A stretch of 64,000 nucleotides of DNA, from NCBI GenBank assembly GCA_029255685.2, contig CM055315.2:78273681-78337680 (forward strand), in the 5' to 3' direction. A program made the position numbers and the translations under genes. The notes below the pieces were generated by a model. That model ran no database searches. It had not been told where the DNA came from and worked only from the letters and a program-made list of their open reading frames with translations. This document shows, one piece after another, positions 35,559 through 48,295 of this stretch. How positions within the stretch are numbered: the stretch's first letter is position 1; each line of letters starts with the position of its first letter. This stretch comes from Silene conica (taxonomy: Eukaryota > Streptophyta > Magnoliopsida > Caryophyllales > Caryophyllaceae).

Positions 35559-35897
35559 TAAGATTTGCCATGTCACATTAAAAATACATAAATTCTCATT
35601 TGTGAAGGTAATATCCGTCGCAAACTTGTGACGGGTCAAATAAAACTTATTTGGGGAGATAAAACAAACCATTTGTGATTCTTTATGCACTATTATTTTT
35701 GTCTTGTTTAAACATGTGGATATACTTGACCCGTCGTAAGCTTATGACGGATATACCCGTCACAAGAGAGACTCATCATTGAAAAAAATATGTCATGTCA
35801 CATTAAAAATATGTCACGTCATATTTAAATATGTCACGTCACATTAAAATTTGACATGTCACATTATTTTAGGTACCGTTTTAATAAGATTTTATAG
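35559..35897 (-). mobile_element. 5' part of a further Helitron, with TGTCACGTCAC repeats
   Basis: The 5' end A|TCTATAAAATCTTATTA lies at 35897. Words like TGTCACGTCACATTAAA occur four or more times between 35570 and 35870. The same layout (end plus these repeats) is seen at 16060-16171. A MITE (35592-35773) is inserted. The 3' end is not identified. Confidence 0.5.
35592..35773. mobile_element. MITE with long inverted arms
   Basis: The left arm (about 35592-35640: CTCATTTGTGA, ATATCCGTCG, ACGGGTCAAATA) pairs with the right arm (about 35722-35773) over about 50 bases with several mismatches. It is a relative of 10923-11066 and 28944-29135. No coding capacity. Confidence 0.65.
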
Positions 35898-35957
35898 ATT
35901 TGGGAGAATTTTGGGATTACAAGTGTAAATAAGAGTATAAATAAGAGTATATTATCA

Positions 35958-37244
35958 TTTCTCTTTTGGACTCTCATTTCATGCTGATTGGTGATTTTAA
36001 TCAAATTGAATGGCTTGATGATAAGCTTGGTGGCAATAGAGTTGTTTCGAGTTCTGTCAACAGGTTCGTGGAATGGAAGGAACGGAATCAGTTATCTGAT
36101 ATTCCTTTCAAAGGACCTAGATTCACCTTGTGTAATAATCGGAAGGGGTCAAAAAGAATATATGAGAGAATTGATAAAGGTTTGGCTTCTTCGTCTTGGT
36201 TTGATTTTTTCCCGGATTCTGGAATTAGACACTTGTCAATTCAGGCTTCAGATCACGCACCGATTATCTTCGATATAGAATTCATGTGTAGGAAGCGTAG
36301 ATCGGGGTTCAAAATGGATGCATGGGCTTTTAAATATGAGGAGCGTTTGCATTTAGTCAGGAGGGTGTGGTCATGGAATGTGAGGGGATCTCCTTCTTTT
36401 ATTCTTGGAGGAAAATTGGACCGTGTGTCCAATATGTTGGGGAGATGGACTTTGGATAAGAGGAAGGAATGAGGCCATAAGTGGACTGATTTTGATACCA
36501 AATTTGAGCCGCTATTGGAGGATGTTTTTAATGGAAAATCCGAGTCTGATTTTGATAAACTTCATGATGAGTATTTGGAATTTAACAAAGCAGCTGCTAT
36601 CTTCTGGAAACAAAGAGCTAAATTGCATTGGCTAAAGGAAGGGGATGCATGTACGAAGTATTTTTTTAACTCGGTTCGGAATCGACGTGGAAAAAACTTC
36701 ATTGCTGGTGTCAAGGATGTTAAAAGAATTTGGGTTTTCAAGGATGTTGAGATTAGAGCCGTTTTTGAAAATTACTTTCAGGAGTTATATGGTTTCCGGA
36801 AAAGATTTCGTGACTTTTCTTCCTTTTCTTCGTCATATGCGTTATTTTTCGGTTATTGATTCTAAGTTATCTACCGAACAAGAGTCTTGGTTTTCACGAC
36901 CTTACTCTAGGAAGGAAATTAGAAAGGCGGTGTTTCAGCTTTCACCTTTGAAGTCTCCGGGACCGAATGGTATTCCTACTGGTTTTTTTTTCAACATCTC
37001 TGGTTTCATATTAAGGAAGATTTTGTTAAAGCAGTTCTACATATCCTCTCTACGAGTCAGATTCCATCAAAGTTTAATCGGACGATTATTGCGTTGATCC
37101 CCAAGGGACCGTGTCCTGAAACTTTGAATCAGTATCGTCCGATCAGTTTATGCAATGTTATTATGAAATTAGTTACAAAGGTTATTACTAATAGGCTTTC
37201 TACGGTAATGTCTTTCTTGGTTGGGAATTTCCAGAATGGTTTTC
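35958..37244 (+). pseudogene. LINE ORF2, first part: endonuclease end and reverse transcriptase start
   Basis: Endonuclease motifs LIGDFNQIE, RFVEWKERN and QASDHAPIIF (35980-36280) belong to the exonuclease/endonuclease/phosphatase fold that nicks the target. Next come the linker with W.KEGDACTKYFF (36636-36670), then the reverse transcriptase start: SPLKSPGPNGIP (36946-36980), ALIPKGPCPETLNQYRPISL (37091-37150). The part stops at QNGF where the LTR element is inserted. There is an in-frame stop near 36472 and at least two frame changes (near 36800 and 37000), so it is dead. Confidence 0.85.
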
Positions 37245-38474
37245 TGATACGTGCCTATATTATGCATTTTATTTATACTTTCCGCACGTATTTATATGCA
37301 TTTTCGTGACTTTTAGTTGCTATTGCTCCCGAAACGGTTTACTTTGGCATTTCTATGTTTTAAATGTAGGAATATGCGGAAGTGAGCAAAACTGAACTTT
37401 AACCGTCCTCCGGAAGCTATTTTGAGTGTTCACGCGAAGCAAGGGTCCGGACTCCTAGCCAAGTGGTGCGTATAAGCCAATTTAAAGCTGGAACGTACAG
37501 GAAGAGGTCGACCGACCAACGCGCAGAATTTAGAAGGCCTGACAACAGCATAAGAGGTTGACCGACCCACATAGGAGGTCGACCGACCTGGCGACAGATT
37601 CCGCGATTTTTATTTCGGCTTTACTCTTTTAATCTTGTAATTAGGAGTCTATTTAAGGACGCCTAAACTTCATAGTTAGGTTAAGCAGTCCATATTAGCC
37701 AAAACTCCATAGTTAGAGAGAAGATTTTCCCAAGTTTTCATCTTTGTTCTTAATTTCCAATTAAGTTTTGTAAGTTTGCTACAATTTAATCTTTCTTTGT
37801 TAATTAACTTTGTTGTTCATCTTATTATTGTTATTCAATCCATGTTTCTTTCTTTTGAATTCTCATCTTTAATTATGTTAATTCCTTTAATGTTCTTCAA
37901 TTTTGTTATTGTTAGTTTTATGATTAAGATTATGCATAGCTAATTCTTGTGATTAGGAATTAGGGGAACCATGGCCAAGACTTGATTTTGATAGTTTTCT
38001 GATTAAATTACCAATTCTCCATTGTTGTTGGTGAACTAATTCTTTAAGATTGAAAGATTGTTAGGGTTAGTTTAACAACAACTTTGGGATTGCCCTATGA
38101 ACGAAAGTTTAGTGCTTTTCTAGGAACCCTAAGACCGTAAGGATTGGGTAGAATATTGACCTAAAGGTTTATTCTTTGTTCCTTGGGATTGTGTTATTTG
38201 GTTATTTTACCCTTTATTGACTTGCCCTAGCCATGGGGAACCGAAGTTCCTAATCTCCTTTCCACCTTATTTTAGTTTTCTTGTTATTTTGCTCTTTTAG
38301 TTGTTAGTTCCAATCATAAATCAAAACCCTTTCTTTTGGTTACATCCAATAGACTTTAAATTCACAAACATAATTAACCTCGTCTCTCTGTGGTTCGACC
38401 CTTAACTTATCCTATCTAGTTTAAGCTGAGGTTTTATAAATCTTATCTTTGGCACCCCTCAACGACGGGTGTCA
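37245..38474 (+). repeat. 5' LTR of the Athila-like element
   Basis: 1230 bp, direct repeat of the right LTR. Contains three GGTCGACCGACC-type motifs between 37505 and 37595. The other LTR carries four. Confidence 0.9.
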
Positions 38475-38478
38475 AATT

Positions 38479-38500
38479 TTGGCGCCGTTGCCGGGGAGAT
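38479..38500 (+). promoter_or_regulatory. Primer-binding site
   Basis: TGGCGCCGTTGCCGGGGA directly follows the LTR. As I recall it, this is the tRNA-Asp-type site typical of Athila and Tat elements. Confidence 0.75.
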
Positions 38501-38654
38501 GGTATAATTTTGTTTGTAGATTTTTAGTTTATTTTTCTTGTCTTAAGGAACTTAGGTTCCTTAAGACCGTTACTTACCTTTTCTTCTAGTGTTGTTTTTG
38601 CATATTAGAAGACAGGTTTTTGAGAGGAAGGTTTGAGTACTCTCATATTTAGAC

Positions 38655-40600
38655 ATGGCTACTATTTATGACCACATACAACCAAAGGTCCAGGATTTAC
38701 CGAAGGGGTTCAGCTTGCCTACTCCTACCACTGGTTCCTTTGAGCTCCACCCGAACTACATCATTTTGGTGGAGCGGAATCAATTTTCTGGTCTACCCGA
38801 CGAGGATCCGTTGAGGCATGTTGAGACATTCACGGATTACTGTTGTTCCATACATATACCTGCCGGGGTGACTCAGGATGAGGTGAAGGCAATGATGTTC
38901 CTTTATTCATTGAAGGATGCCGCGAGAGATTGGTACCGCTACCTTGATAGGGCAGCTGAGAAGGTTACAGATTGGGCTTCCTTGGCATTGGCAATCTATA
39001 AAAAATACTTCTCTCTTGCGAAGGCCAATGACTTGAGAAGCCAAATCACTAACTTTCAACAAGGTCCGGATGAAGAATTTTGTGAAGCATGGGGCCGGTT
39101 CAAGAAATTGGTCCGTTCTATTCCTCACCTTGGTTTTCCTCAATGGTACTTGTATAACCAATTTTACAACGCTCTCTACGATGATTATAAGGTGATTCTT
39201 GATGCGGCCGCCAATGGAAGATTCCAAAACAATACCAACCATATGAAGGGTTGGAACACCATTGAAGACATGGCGGTGCATAGAGCCGAATTTGGGAGTT
39301 CACGTGGGAATTCGCGTAGGTTGAATGTGGAGATGGATAGAACCGTTGAAGCCCGTTTTGAAAAGCTTGAGGCAACCCAGTTGAAGCTTGAAAGTGCGAA
39401 CCTAGTTACTACGGTTGACAACACGGGTGAGACTGCGGAGTTGAGAGAGCTTGTTCATGCTCTAATGAAACAAGTTTTGGAAATGGAAAAGGCTCAAGTG
39501 GCTTCTTTGAAGACTTTTGAAGACCAATTAGCAATCTTAGCTGCTAATAAGATTGCTAGCTCTCCGGTCGGGTGTGAGAGTTCCATGGAGACATTAAATG
39601 CTATAAATCTTAGGAGTGGTCGTGCTTATGAAGGACCAACCCCAAGGGATGATTCTGCCGAAGTTCAGGACGAAGAAATTGATCCCGTGCACAGGTCAGG
39701 AGGTCGACCGACCACAACATCGGGTCGACCGACCGAGATACCTGACGTGAGATCAGTTTCTGGAAAGCAGAAAAATTTCGATAATACAGCGTCTGGTCGA
39801 CGGACCACTGTACCAGGTCGACCGACCAGAGTACCTGAGCAGATTGCAATTTCTACTCCTGAATCGTTGGACCCTTCCCTTATTCAAGACCTCACGGAGA
39901 TTTTACAGCTGAAAAAGCCAAAGGTTGCTGATCCTACGGCTAGTGTTACCGTTCCGTATCCCGAAAGATTGAAGAATTCAAAAGAGGATCGGAAATTTGG
40001 TAAGTTCTTGGAGATGGTGAAGAATCTTGAGGTAACCATCCCTTTCACTGACCTAATTACCCAGGTACCTTCTTATGCTAAATTTATGAAAGATATTTTG
40101 AGTCGTAAGAGGAAATTTCAGGACGAAGGTGTTATTGCTTTTGTGGAGGAATGTTATGTTCTTTCACAAAATAATATAGCACCCAAGTTGAAAGACCCAG
40201 GTAGTTTTTCTATCCCTTGTACTATAGGTAATCATGTTATAGGGAAAGCCCTTTGTGATTTAGGGGCTAGTGTCAGTGTTATGCCTTATTCTGTTTGTGA
40301 TAGACTCAACATAGGTAGACTTAAAGTCACCAATATTACCTTACAGATGGCTGATAGATCAACCCAAATACCATTAGGGGTCTTAGAGGATGTCCCAGTT
40401 AGAGTGGGAAAGTTCTTTATTCCTGTTGATTTCGTTGTTTTAGACATTGCTGAGGATAGTCAAATACCTATTATTTTAGGTAGACCCTTTTTACACACAG
40501 CTGGGGCTGTAATAGATGTCAAACGCGGGATCATTACTTTAGAGGTTGGAGATGACACTATCGAGTTTAGTCTTGCCCATAAGGCAACTACTCTTACTGA
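38655..40600 (+). mobile_element. Gag and protease region of the Athila-like element
   Basis: Gag-type sequence (DAARDWYRYL, LRSQITNFQQ, EAWGRFKKLVRSIP) is followed by a linker with repeated SGRPT/PGRPT units coded by the GGTCGACCGACC motif (about 39700-39835). Then comes an aspartic protease with CDLGASVSVMP (about 40254-40286) and ILGRPFLHTAGA. Gag packages the RNA; the protease cuts the polyprotein. Confidence 0.85.
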
Positions 40601-41153
40601 TGATACTTGTTGCTCCATTGATATTATAGACAGGAATGTTATCCGTAACTGGAGGGAATCCTTGACCAAGGATCCCTTAGATGATTTGACAGTTTTGGAT
40701 AAGTGTGCAGGTAATCCAGCCGAGGATGCTGAAGAGCTGGATGTGGTGGAAACAGAGATAGAGGAATATAAGCTTACTGATGAAGAAGATGAGAAGCTCA
40801 TAAGCTTGGCTAATGCTAATCTGGTAAACATGTGCTATTCCATTAGTACTGATTCTGTTCAGGCCGTTGAGGTAAAGGTACCAGAGCGTAAGCCACTTCC
40901 TCCTAATCTTAAATATGTTTTCCTCGATGATACTGAGCAATACCGTGCAATTGTTAGTTCTAAACTTGACCCTAACCAACTTTCTGCCTTAATTACTGTT
41001 CTAAAAAAGAATAGGAAAGCTTTAGGTTATTCTTTGGATGACATTAAGGGCATCAGTCCTGATGTTTGCATGCGTAGGATAGAGTTAGAGGAAGGGCATA
41101 AGCCCTATAGACAGGGTCAACGTAAGTTGAATCCTAAGATGTAGGATGTAGTT

Positions 41154-43450
41154 ATGGCCGAGGTAATGAAACTTCTTGATGCATGTATTATCTATTCAGT
41201 TGGCAATTCCAAGTGGGTTAGCCCAGTTCAGGTGGTTCCTAAGAAAGGAGGGACCACAGTGGTTAAAAATGATAAAAATGAATTAATACCCACTAGAGTA
41301 GTAACTGGGTGGCGGATGTGCATTGATTATAAACAGTTAAATGCCGCCACCAAGAAGGACCATTTCCCCCTTCCTTTTGTTGACCAAATGACTGAAAGGC
41401 TTGCTTCTAATAAATTCTTCTGTTTTCTAGATGGTTATTCAGGTTTTTTCCAGATTCTCATCCATCCTGATGATCAGAGTAAGACTACTTTTACATGCCC
41501 ACAGGGTGTTTTTGCATACCGCAGAATGCCTTTTGGGTTGTGTAATGCTCCTGCCACCTTTCAAAGGTGTATGATGGGTATCTTTTCTGACTTTATAGAA
41601 AACATCATGGAGGTATTTATGGATGATTTTTCTGTTTATGGTAATGCGTTTGATCAGTGCTTAGCTAATCTTGATAAAGTCTTGCAGCGATGTATTGATG
41701 TAAACCTTGTCTTAAACTGGGAAAAGTGTCAGTTTATGGTTACTGAGAGGGTAGTGTTAGGGCATCTAATATCTGATAAAGGTATACATGTAGATAAAGC
41801 AAAAGTGCAGGTGATTGAGCAATTACCCCCTCCTGTTAATGTTAAGAGGGTGAGAAGTTTCTTAGGACATGCAGGTTTTTACCGGCGTTTCATTAAGGAC
41901 TTTTCTAAGATTGCTAAACCACTTACACAATTGCTCCTTAAGGATGCTGTCTTTGATTTTACTGATGAGTGCCTTTCAGCTTTTAACAGGTTGAAGGAAG
42001 CTTTGGTCTCAGCACCAATCATCCAGCCACCGGACTGGGATCTCCCATTTGAGATCATGTGCGATGCCAGTGACTATGCTGTGGGTGCTGTGCTAGGCCA
42101 AAGGAAGAATAAGGCTCTTAATGTTATATACTATGCGAGCCGTACCCTAGATGAGACTCAAGTCAACTATTTCACCACTGAGAAGGAGATGCTAGCTGTG
42201 ATATTTGCCTTAGAGAAATTCAGGTCCTATTTGGTAGGTAATAAGGTAATCGTTTACACTGACCATGCAGCTTTGAAAGGTCTCTTCCAGAAGAAAGATT
42301 CAAAGCTAAGGCTTTTAAGGTGGATTCTCCTCCTCCAAGAGTTTGACATTGAGATTAGGGACAAGAAAGGCGCGGAGAATGTGGTAGCTGACCACCTATC
42401 TCGTCTTCAGTTGACTGATGGGGAAGACTCTTTACCTATTGATGATTCATTTCCTGATGAGAGTTTATTTGTCATTAATAGTTCAGGTTCTTATTCCCCT
42501 CCTTGGTATGCTGATTTTGCTAATTTTGCTGTCACAGGTAAAATTCCTCCGGAGTTGTCATGGCAACAAAAGAAGAGATTCATATTTGATGCAAAACAAT
42601 ATTTTTGGGATGACCCCTATTTTTTCAAGGAATGCGGAGACGGACTTATCCGAAGATGCGTCCCCCAGTGGGAGGTGAAGGAAATCCTGGAAGCATGTCA
42701 CTCCTCTGCGTATGGTGGTCACCACGGTCCATCTAGGGCCGTGGCCAAGGTATTACAGTCTGGTTTTTATTGGCCTACTTTGCATGCTGACTGTAGGAAT
42801 TTTGTAGGTAGTTGTGATGCCTGTCAAAGAACTGGGAATATCTCAAAAAGACATGAGATGCCACAGGTTGGTATTTTAGAGGTACAGATTTTTGATGTTT
42901 GGGGCATTGATTATCAAGGACCTTTCCCTAGTAGTCAGGGTAACAGGTATATTCTTGTAGCTGTTGATTATGTATCTAAGTGGGTAGAAGCTATTGCTAC
43001 TCCCCATTGTGATGCGAAAGCTGTTATTAAAATGTTTAAGAAAATCATATTTCCTCGTTTTGGTGTCCCTAGGGTTGTCATTAGTGATGGAGGTATGCAT
43101 TTTAAAGAGAAACGATTAGGTGACTTGCTAAATAAATTCGGTGTCCAACATCGTAGGGGTCTAGCATATCACCCTCAGACTAGTGGTCAAGTTGAGATCT
43201 CTAATAGAGAACTCAAGGAGACCCTAGCCAAAATTGTTTCTAAATCTAGGAAATATTGGAGTCTAAAACTTGATGATGTTTTATGGGCCTATAGAACTGC
43301 GTTCAAAACCCCGATCGGAATGTCACCATTCCGGTTGATTTATGGTAAGACTTGTCATTTACCAGTAGAGTTAGAACGTAAGTCTTGGTGGGCTATTTGT
43401 GATCTTAATTTAGACCCTAACCTTTCCGTGAGAAACGTTTGTTGCAGCTC
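41154..43450 (+). mobile_element. Reverse transcriptase, RNase H and integrase region
   Basis: Reverse transcriptase: [31 protein letters not shown] (about 41160-41900). RNase [44 protein letters not shown] (about 42045-42300). Integrase: an H-H-C-C zinc part ([12 protein letters not shown] .. CDACQ, about 42690-42825), then the acidic core in [17 protein letters not shown] and [10 protein letters not shown]. The Ty3/Athila relationship is clear from [15 protein letters not shown] and the PBS. Confidence 0.9.
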
Positions 43451-43798
43451 AACGAGTTAGAGGAATTCAGGTTGTTAGCCTATGACAATGCCAGAATTTA
43501 CAAAGAGAAAACAAAGCGCTGGCATGACAAGAGAATCATTAGGCGTGATTTTCAGGTAGGTGATAAGGTGTTGCTTTTTAATGCTCGTATTCGTCTTTTT
43601 CCTGGCAAACTGAAATCCAGGTGGAGCGGACCTTACACTATCACAGCTGTCTCCAAGACTGGGTCAATTGAGTTAGAAACCTCATCCGGTGAGAGGTTCA
43701 AAGTTAATGGCCAGTATGTGAAGCACTTCCGTGGAGAGAATGAATTTATTGGTAAGGTTGAAGTTTCTTACTTTGACCCTTTTTCGGATGCTTCATGA

Positions 43799-44841
43799 TA
43801 GGTAATAGGGTCGTGCGGGACCCCTTAAACCAGCGCTAAACGGGAGACAACCCGTGTTATAGCTTAATTTTATGTTTCTGTGATTTTTGTGCACTTTTTC
43901 TGTCGTGTTTTTAGGCTTTTTGATGGAATTTTGAGTTTCTGCAGGAAAAATAGGACGAATTGTCAGGTATATGGGTCGACCGACCGACTAGTGAGGTCGA
44001 CCGACCTTCTGACAGCAATAAATGGCTTCTGACAGAGCAGGTACGCAGGAGGGAGGTCGACCGACCTCAATATTAGGTCGACCGACCTCGAAGCAGTGGT
44101 CCGGGTTTTTGAGTTAGGGGTCTTAAGTCTAATTTTGTTTGAAAACAAATTATTTCCTCACACTTTCTGAACATCCCTCTCTCTCTTAAAAACCCTAACT
44201 ACCTTCCTCCTTCCTCCTTCACTCATTTTTTCTTGCTTTCTCTCATTTTCCCATCAAAGGTAAGTGTTCTTTAGCTCTTTCTTCTTCTTTTTCGTTCCAT
44301 AGCATCTTATTTCCGTTGTAGGTAGTTTTTTTTTTTTTTTCCAGTTTGTTTTGGTTCCTAGAATTTGTTTTTTCACATGTTTGTGTTTTCCTTTTGATTT
44401 TCCTTCTTCTTTTAGGTTCTATAGTTTCAGATCTGTAATTGTGTGTGGTTTTGTGCTGTTAGGGTTAGTATGAATTTCCCCTACAATTTCTATGCTTAAT
44501 TTCTGTCGAATTCCAAAACCGTGCCTTCATACTGAGACTATCGTCGGTCGACCGACTTGAAACGAGGGTCGGCCGACCAAACTGCAATTTTCCAGATACT
44601 CGATTTTCGTTTGGTTGGTCGATCGACCGGGGTGTTAGGTCGGTCGACCTCAGTGTCGTTACAGGGATTCTGATTTTACCGATAGTTGGTCGACCGACCT
44701 CGAGGTGAGGTCGGCCGACCCCATTACTGTTACAGGGACTTCTGTTTCGCAACATTGTTCTTCTTTTTTGCTAAATAAATGTTTTAATGTTGCACAAAGC
44801 TTAAATATTGAGAACAATTATTGAACTTTTGCAGATTTACT
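43799..44841 (+). other. Non-coding DNA of the Athila-like element with paired GGTCGACCGACC motifs
   Basis: About ten copies of the motif or its half-palindrome, mostly in pairs 20-30 bases apart (43975 and 43995; 44056 and 44076; 44545 and 44566; 44614 and 44636; 44684 and 44706). No reading frame is supported. Confidence 0.8.
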
Positions 44842-46274
44842 ATGGCTAGCCGAGGACATGGAGGGAAACGATCTCGCACTTCCGGAGCAAGTACATCAAG
44901 AGGCCGTGCTAGTGGGTCAGGAGGGTTGACGGTGCTTGATACGGATAGTCTACCAAACTATCCGCAAATCATCTTCCATACTCTGGCGCAGAAAGCCCGG
45001 TTCCTTCACCTCTCTACCTTCTGCCTAGTGGTGGTCACCCGGTTCCTTTGTGCACCGGCATTGCAAGCTTTGGGTTGTCTTGATGATGTGGTGTCCTTGC
45101 TCAACGGGACGGGTTTTCCGGGACTTTTCACAATGGATGAGTTCACCTATACCCTTCTCACTCTTGAATTCTTTTCCTCCTTTATTTTTAATGTTCAAGC
45201 TTATGATCCCGGCTATGATAATAAGTGCATTTCTTTTCGGTTATTCAATGAAACATATTCTTTAACTTTAAATGAATTTGCCGAATATTTAGGCTTATCT
45301 TCTATGGGTCGTACGGGTGACTCTTCTGAGTCGTACACTGTCATGTGGTCCTGTCTTTCTGATTCCAGCGATAGGAAGAAGAAAAACAGTACCGTTCACT
45401 TACCCGCCCCCGTTATTATTTGCGTCTTTTGGCTAACACTGTTTTTGGCCGTAAAGAGTCTCAAAATGTTAAAAACATTGAGCTCTCTATTTTGTCTGGC
45501 TATCTTAATGTCAGACGTAAGGGTCAGCAGTTTTTTAACACTGCTTATTTGGTCGCCTCCCACTTTGTGGCAGTGGGCGAGGGAACTTCTTTGACTACTA
45601 TTGTTTGTGGTGGGCTAGTCACTCGTTTGGCTCGCTCACTTGTTCCTCAGTTCCCTCGCTTTGAGGATGCGCTTCACCCTACCTCCCGGTACATGGATAT
45701 GACTTATGTCAAGTCCGTGCATTGGGTGGATAAGAAGGATTATTGGAAGGTAGACACCTACCTTAGTGATCGCATCCCCATCACCATGGCCCCCCCAATG
45801 TTACCCCTTGATACTTTTCAGGGGGAGCCTAGACCACTCCTTCCATCCTACCGCCTTCCGCTTAGAGGAGGCACCTTTAGAGGCCGTAGGGTCCCTGCTC
45901 CTGGTGCCCACTTTGATGCAGCCGGGACGGGGTACCCAATTGATTTCACTGCTCCTTCTAATGTTCCTATTCCTCCTGTCGTTGATCACAAATCTCTCCC
46001 ACTCATGGTGGCAGACCTTTGCAGGCAGTTCAACCGGAAACAGTTGAACGATTGTCTCTACCAGTATCCGGGCTACTCGGAGTATGCTACTCAGGGTAGG
46101 CTCCCTACCGGCCCTTGGACTCACCCCACCTGGTACACACCTCAGGCGGGCGATCAAGGGTACGGAGAAGCTTCGGGATCCGCCTCGTCAGCAGGCTTAG
46201 GGTCCGATGACGTAGAGGAGGAGGAAGAGGCGGCAGGAGAAGAGTCTGGCTCAGAATATGAGCCAGAAGACTAG
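44842..46274 (+). mobile_element. Third reading region of the Athila-like element, at the env position
   Basis: Starts MASRGHGGKRSRTSG, a basic, serine-rich head. A hydrophobic, conserved-looking middle (KCISFRLFNETYSLTLNEFAEYLGL) and an acidic tail (DDVEEEEEAAGEESGSEYEPED) follow. It holds the place of the env-like frame of Athila elements, but no signal peptide or clear transmembrane anchor was recognised, so a structural role is not shown. Broken, at least one break. Confidence 0.55.
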
Positions 46275-47991
46275 TGACGAGCCTTGTGAGTATTTTTTTA
46301 TTTTCTTTTCTTTAGATTTCCAGTTTTCCCTCTCTTTTCCTTTAGCCTCTTTTTGCAGGCTTTAGACTTTTTCCTTTTCTTATTTGTTTTCGCCTACCCC
46401 CATCCCTATGCTGTGGATTTATGCTGATGAGCACAATGGGGGCATTGTGCGTTTTGGTTTGGGGAGGGTATTTGCATACTCCTTTTGAGTCTGCATTTGT
46501 TTAGGTGTCTTTTAGTTTTTTCCTTCTGTTGTGTTTGTGTCTGTATTTCATTTTTTTCTGTCGCACGTTTATTGCATTTCAGTTACTTTTTCTCCTTTCA
46601 GTTTGCATACATACAAAAAAAATTCAAAAAAAATGCACGTTTCTTTAGCATATAGGTCGAGTCAGAACGGACGGATATGATTTATGCCTCACATGTCACT
46701 TATTGCCTTGCCTTGCGTTTTCAAAAGAATTTTTCAAGCTAGTCTTTTGCATTATCTACGAATTTTTGTTGATTTCATGCTAAATTATTAGACTTGACTT
46801 TCTTCTTGGCAAACTACTACATATTCTAAGGTTTAGAGCTTAATAAATCGGTGACATTCATGACCGATTTCATATAGGTTTGTGAGTAGTTTCTCCTCCT
46901 GAGGCATGTCACATCAATGTGCATAAGCATGAATTTTGTCTACTTAATACCTATATGCATTCGGTTTGTGGTTTGTTGACACATGTGGTAGAGGTTCCCT
47001 TTCCTTATTTTACCCATAATCCTCACATAGCCAAATTGACTCTTTTATCCCATGTACTACATCCAAAAATTTGCTTACCCTAGCCGAGCTAGTAACGTAG
47101 TATGATGGGGCTGTTTTGGCCATCTTTTGGTTTTTGTGTTTCATTGATAAAACTTGATATTGTGAGAATGGTATAAGGAGAAAAAGAAAAGAAATGAAAA
47201 AAAAGGGGTGATGGAAATCAGAAAAAAAAAAGAAAAGAAAAGAAAAGAAGAAGAATGAAAAAAAATCAGCTGAAAAAAAAAAAATTTCGAGTCTGTCTGT
47301 TTTCAGGGGTGGTCGGCCGACTGACTTACAAGGTCGGTCGACCACGACCACTGAACAGGGTGTGTTTTTGAAAAAAAAAGAGGAGAAAGAAGGGAGAAAA
47401 AAAGAGGAATTGTGATTTTGCTCTCAAATTTTGAGCATTGGCATGTTTTAAAAGAAATAATGAAAGCAATCTTATAGTGTGGTTGGATGGTTGTTAGCTC
47501 GGTTTAACCCCTCTTTCCATAACTCATTTTAACCCTTTCTTACCTCTAGCCTCACAATCCCAAATTGCCTCGGCATGTGTCATGGCCATTTAGTGTGGGA
47601 ATGCATATGTACGGTTGTAGAGATTTTATTCATGTTAGCTTGCAGGCATGTTCTTATGGGTCGTATATAGGTGAGAGTCTTTACTTTTATTTATCTTCTT
47701 ATCTTTCACATATATATTTGACCCATTGCTTCATGAGTGTCTCGAGCGTACCGCGAGAGTCCATTTAGAATGAGTCTTGCAAGGTTGAAAGTTTAGCATT
47801 TTATTCCAACATGTTCAACTCGTTTTGCTCTTGACATTATGCTTGATTATCTTTGAAAGTTGCATTAAATTGGTTGGGCATGGTGTTGTGTTTGGTTCTA
47901 AGAGTATGAAATCCGTTCCAATAGAAGTTTTTCTTTTTCTTTTGAGTCTTAGTGCTTGCTTGAGGACAAGTAAGGTTTGGTTTGGGGAGTT
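46275..47991 (+). other. 3' non-coding DNA of the Athila-like element
   Basis: No reading frame is supported. Purine tracts lie at 47175-47285 and 47365-47415, and a pair of GGTCG-type motifs at 47311 and 47331. The last bases (TTTGGTTTGGGGAGT, about 47977-47991) are the polypurine tract before the right LTR. Confidence 0.7.
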
Positions 47992-48295
47992 TGACACGTG
48001 CCTATATTATGCATTTTATTTATACTTTCGTCACGTATTTATATGCATTTTCGTGACTTTTAGTTGCTATTGCTCCCGAAACGGTTTACTTTGACATTTC
48101 TATGTTTTAAATGTAGGAATATGCGGAAGTGAGCAAAACTGAACTTTAACCGTCCTCCGGAAGCTATTTTGAGTGTTCACGCGAAGCAAGGGTCCGGACT
48201 CCTAGCCAAGTGGTGCGTATAAGCCAATTTAAAGCTGGAACGTACAGGAAGAGGTCGACCGACCCACATAGGAGGTCGACCGACCAGCACGCAGA

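Noticed and set aside
46640-47990. Short frames between the third reading region and the right LTR as genes
   Set aside because: No domain, low complexity, and the place is the known non-coding 3' part of such elements.
37505-48290. CRISPR-like look of the repeated GGTCGACCGACC motif
   Set aside because: Spacing is irregular, the unit is only 12 bases, and it sits in a plant retroelement with LTRs and pol.
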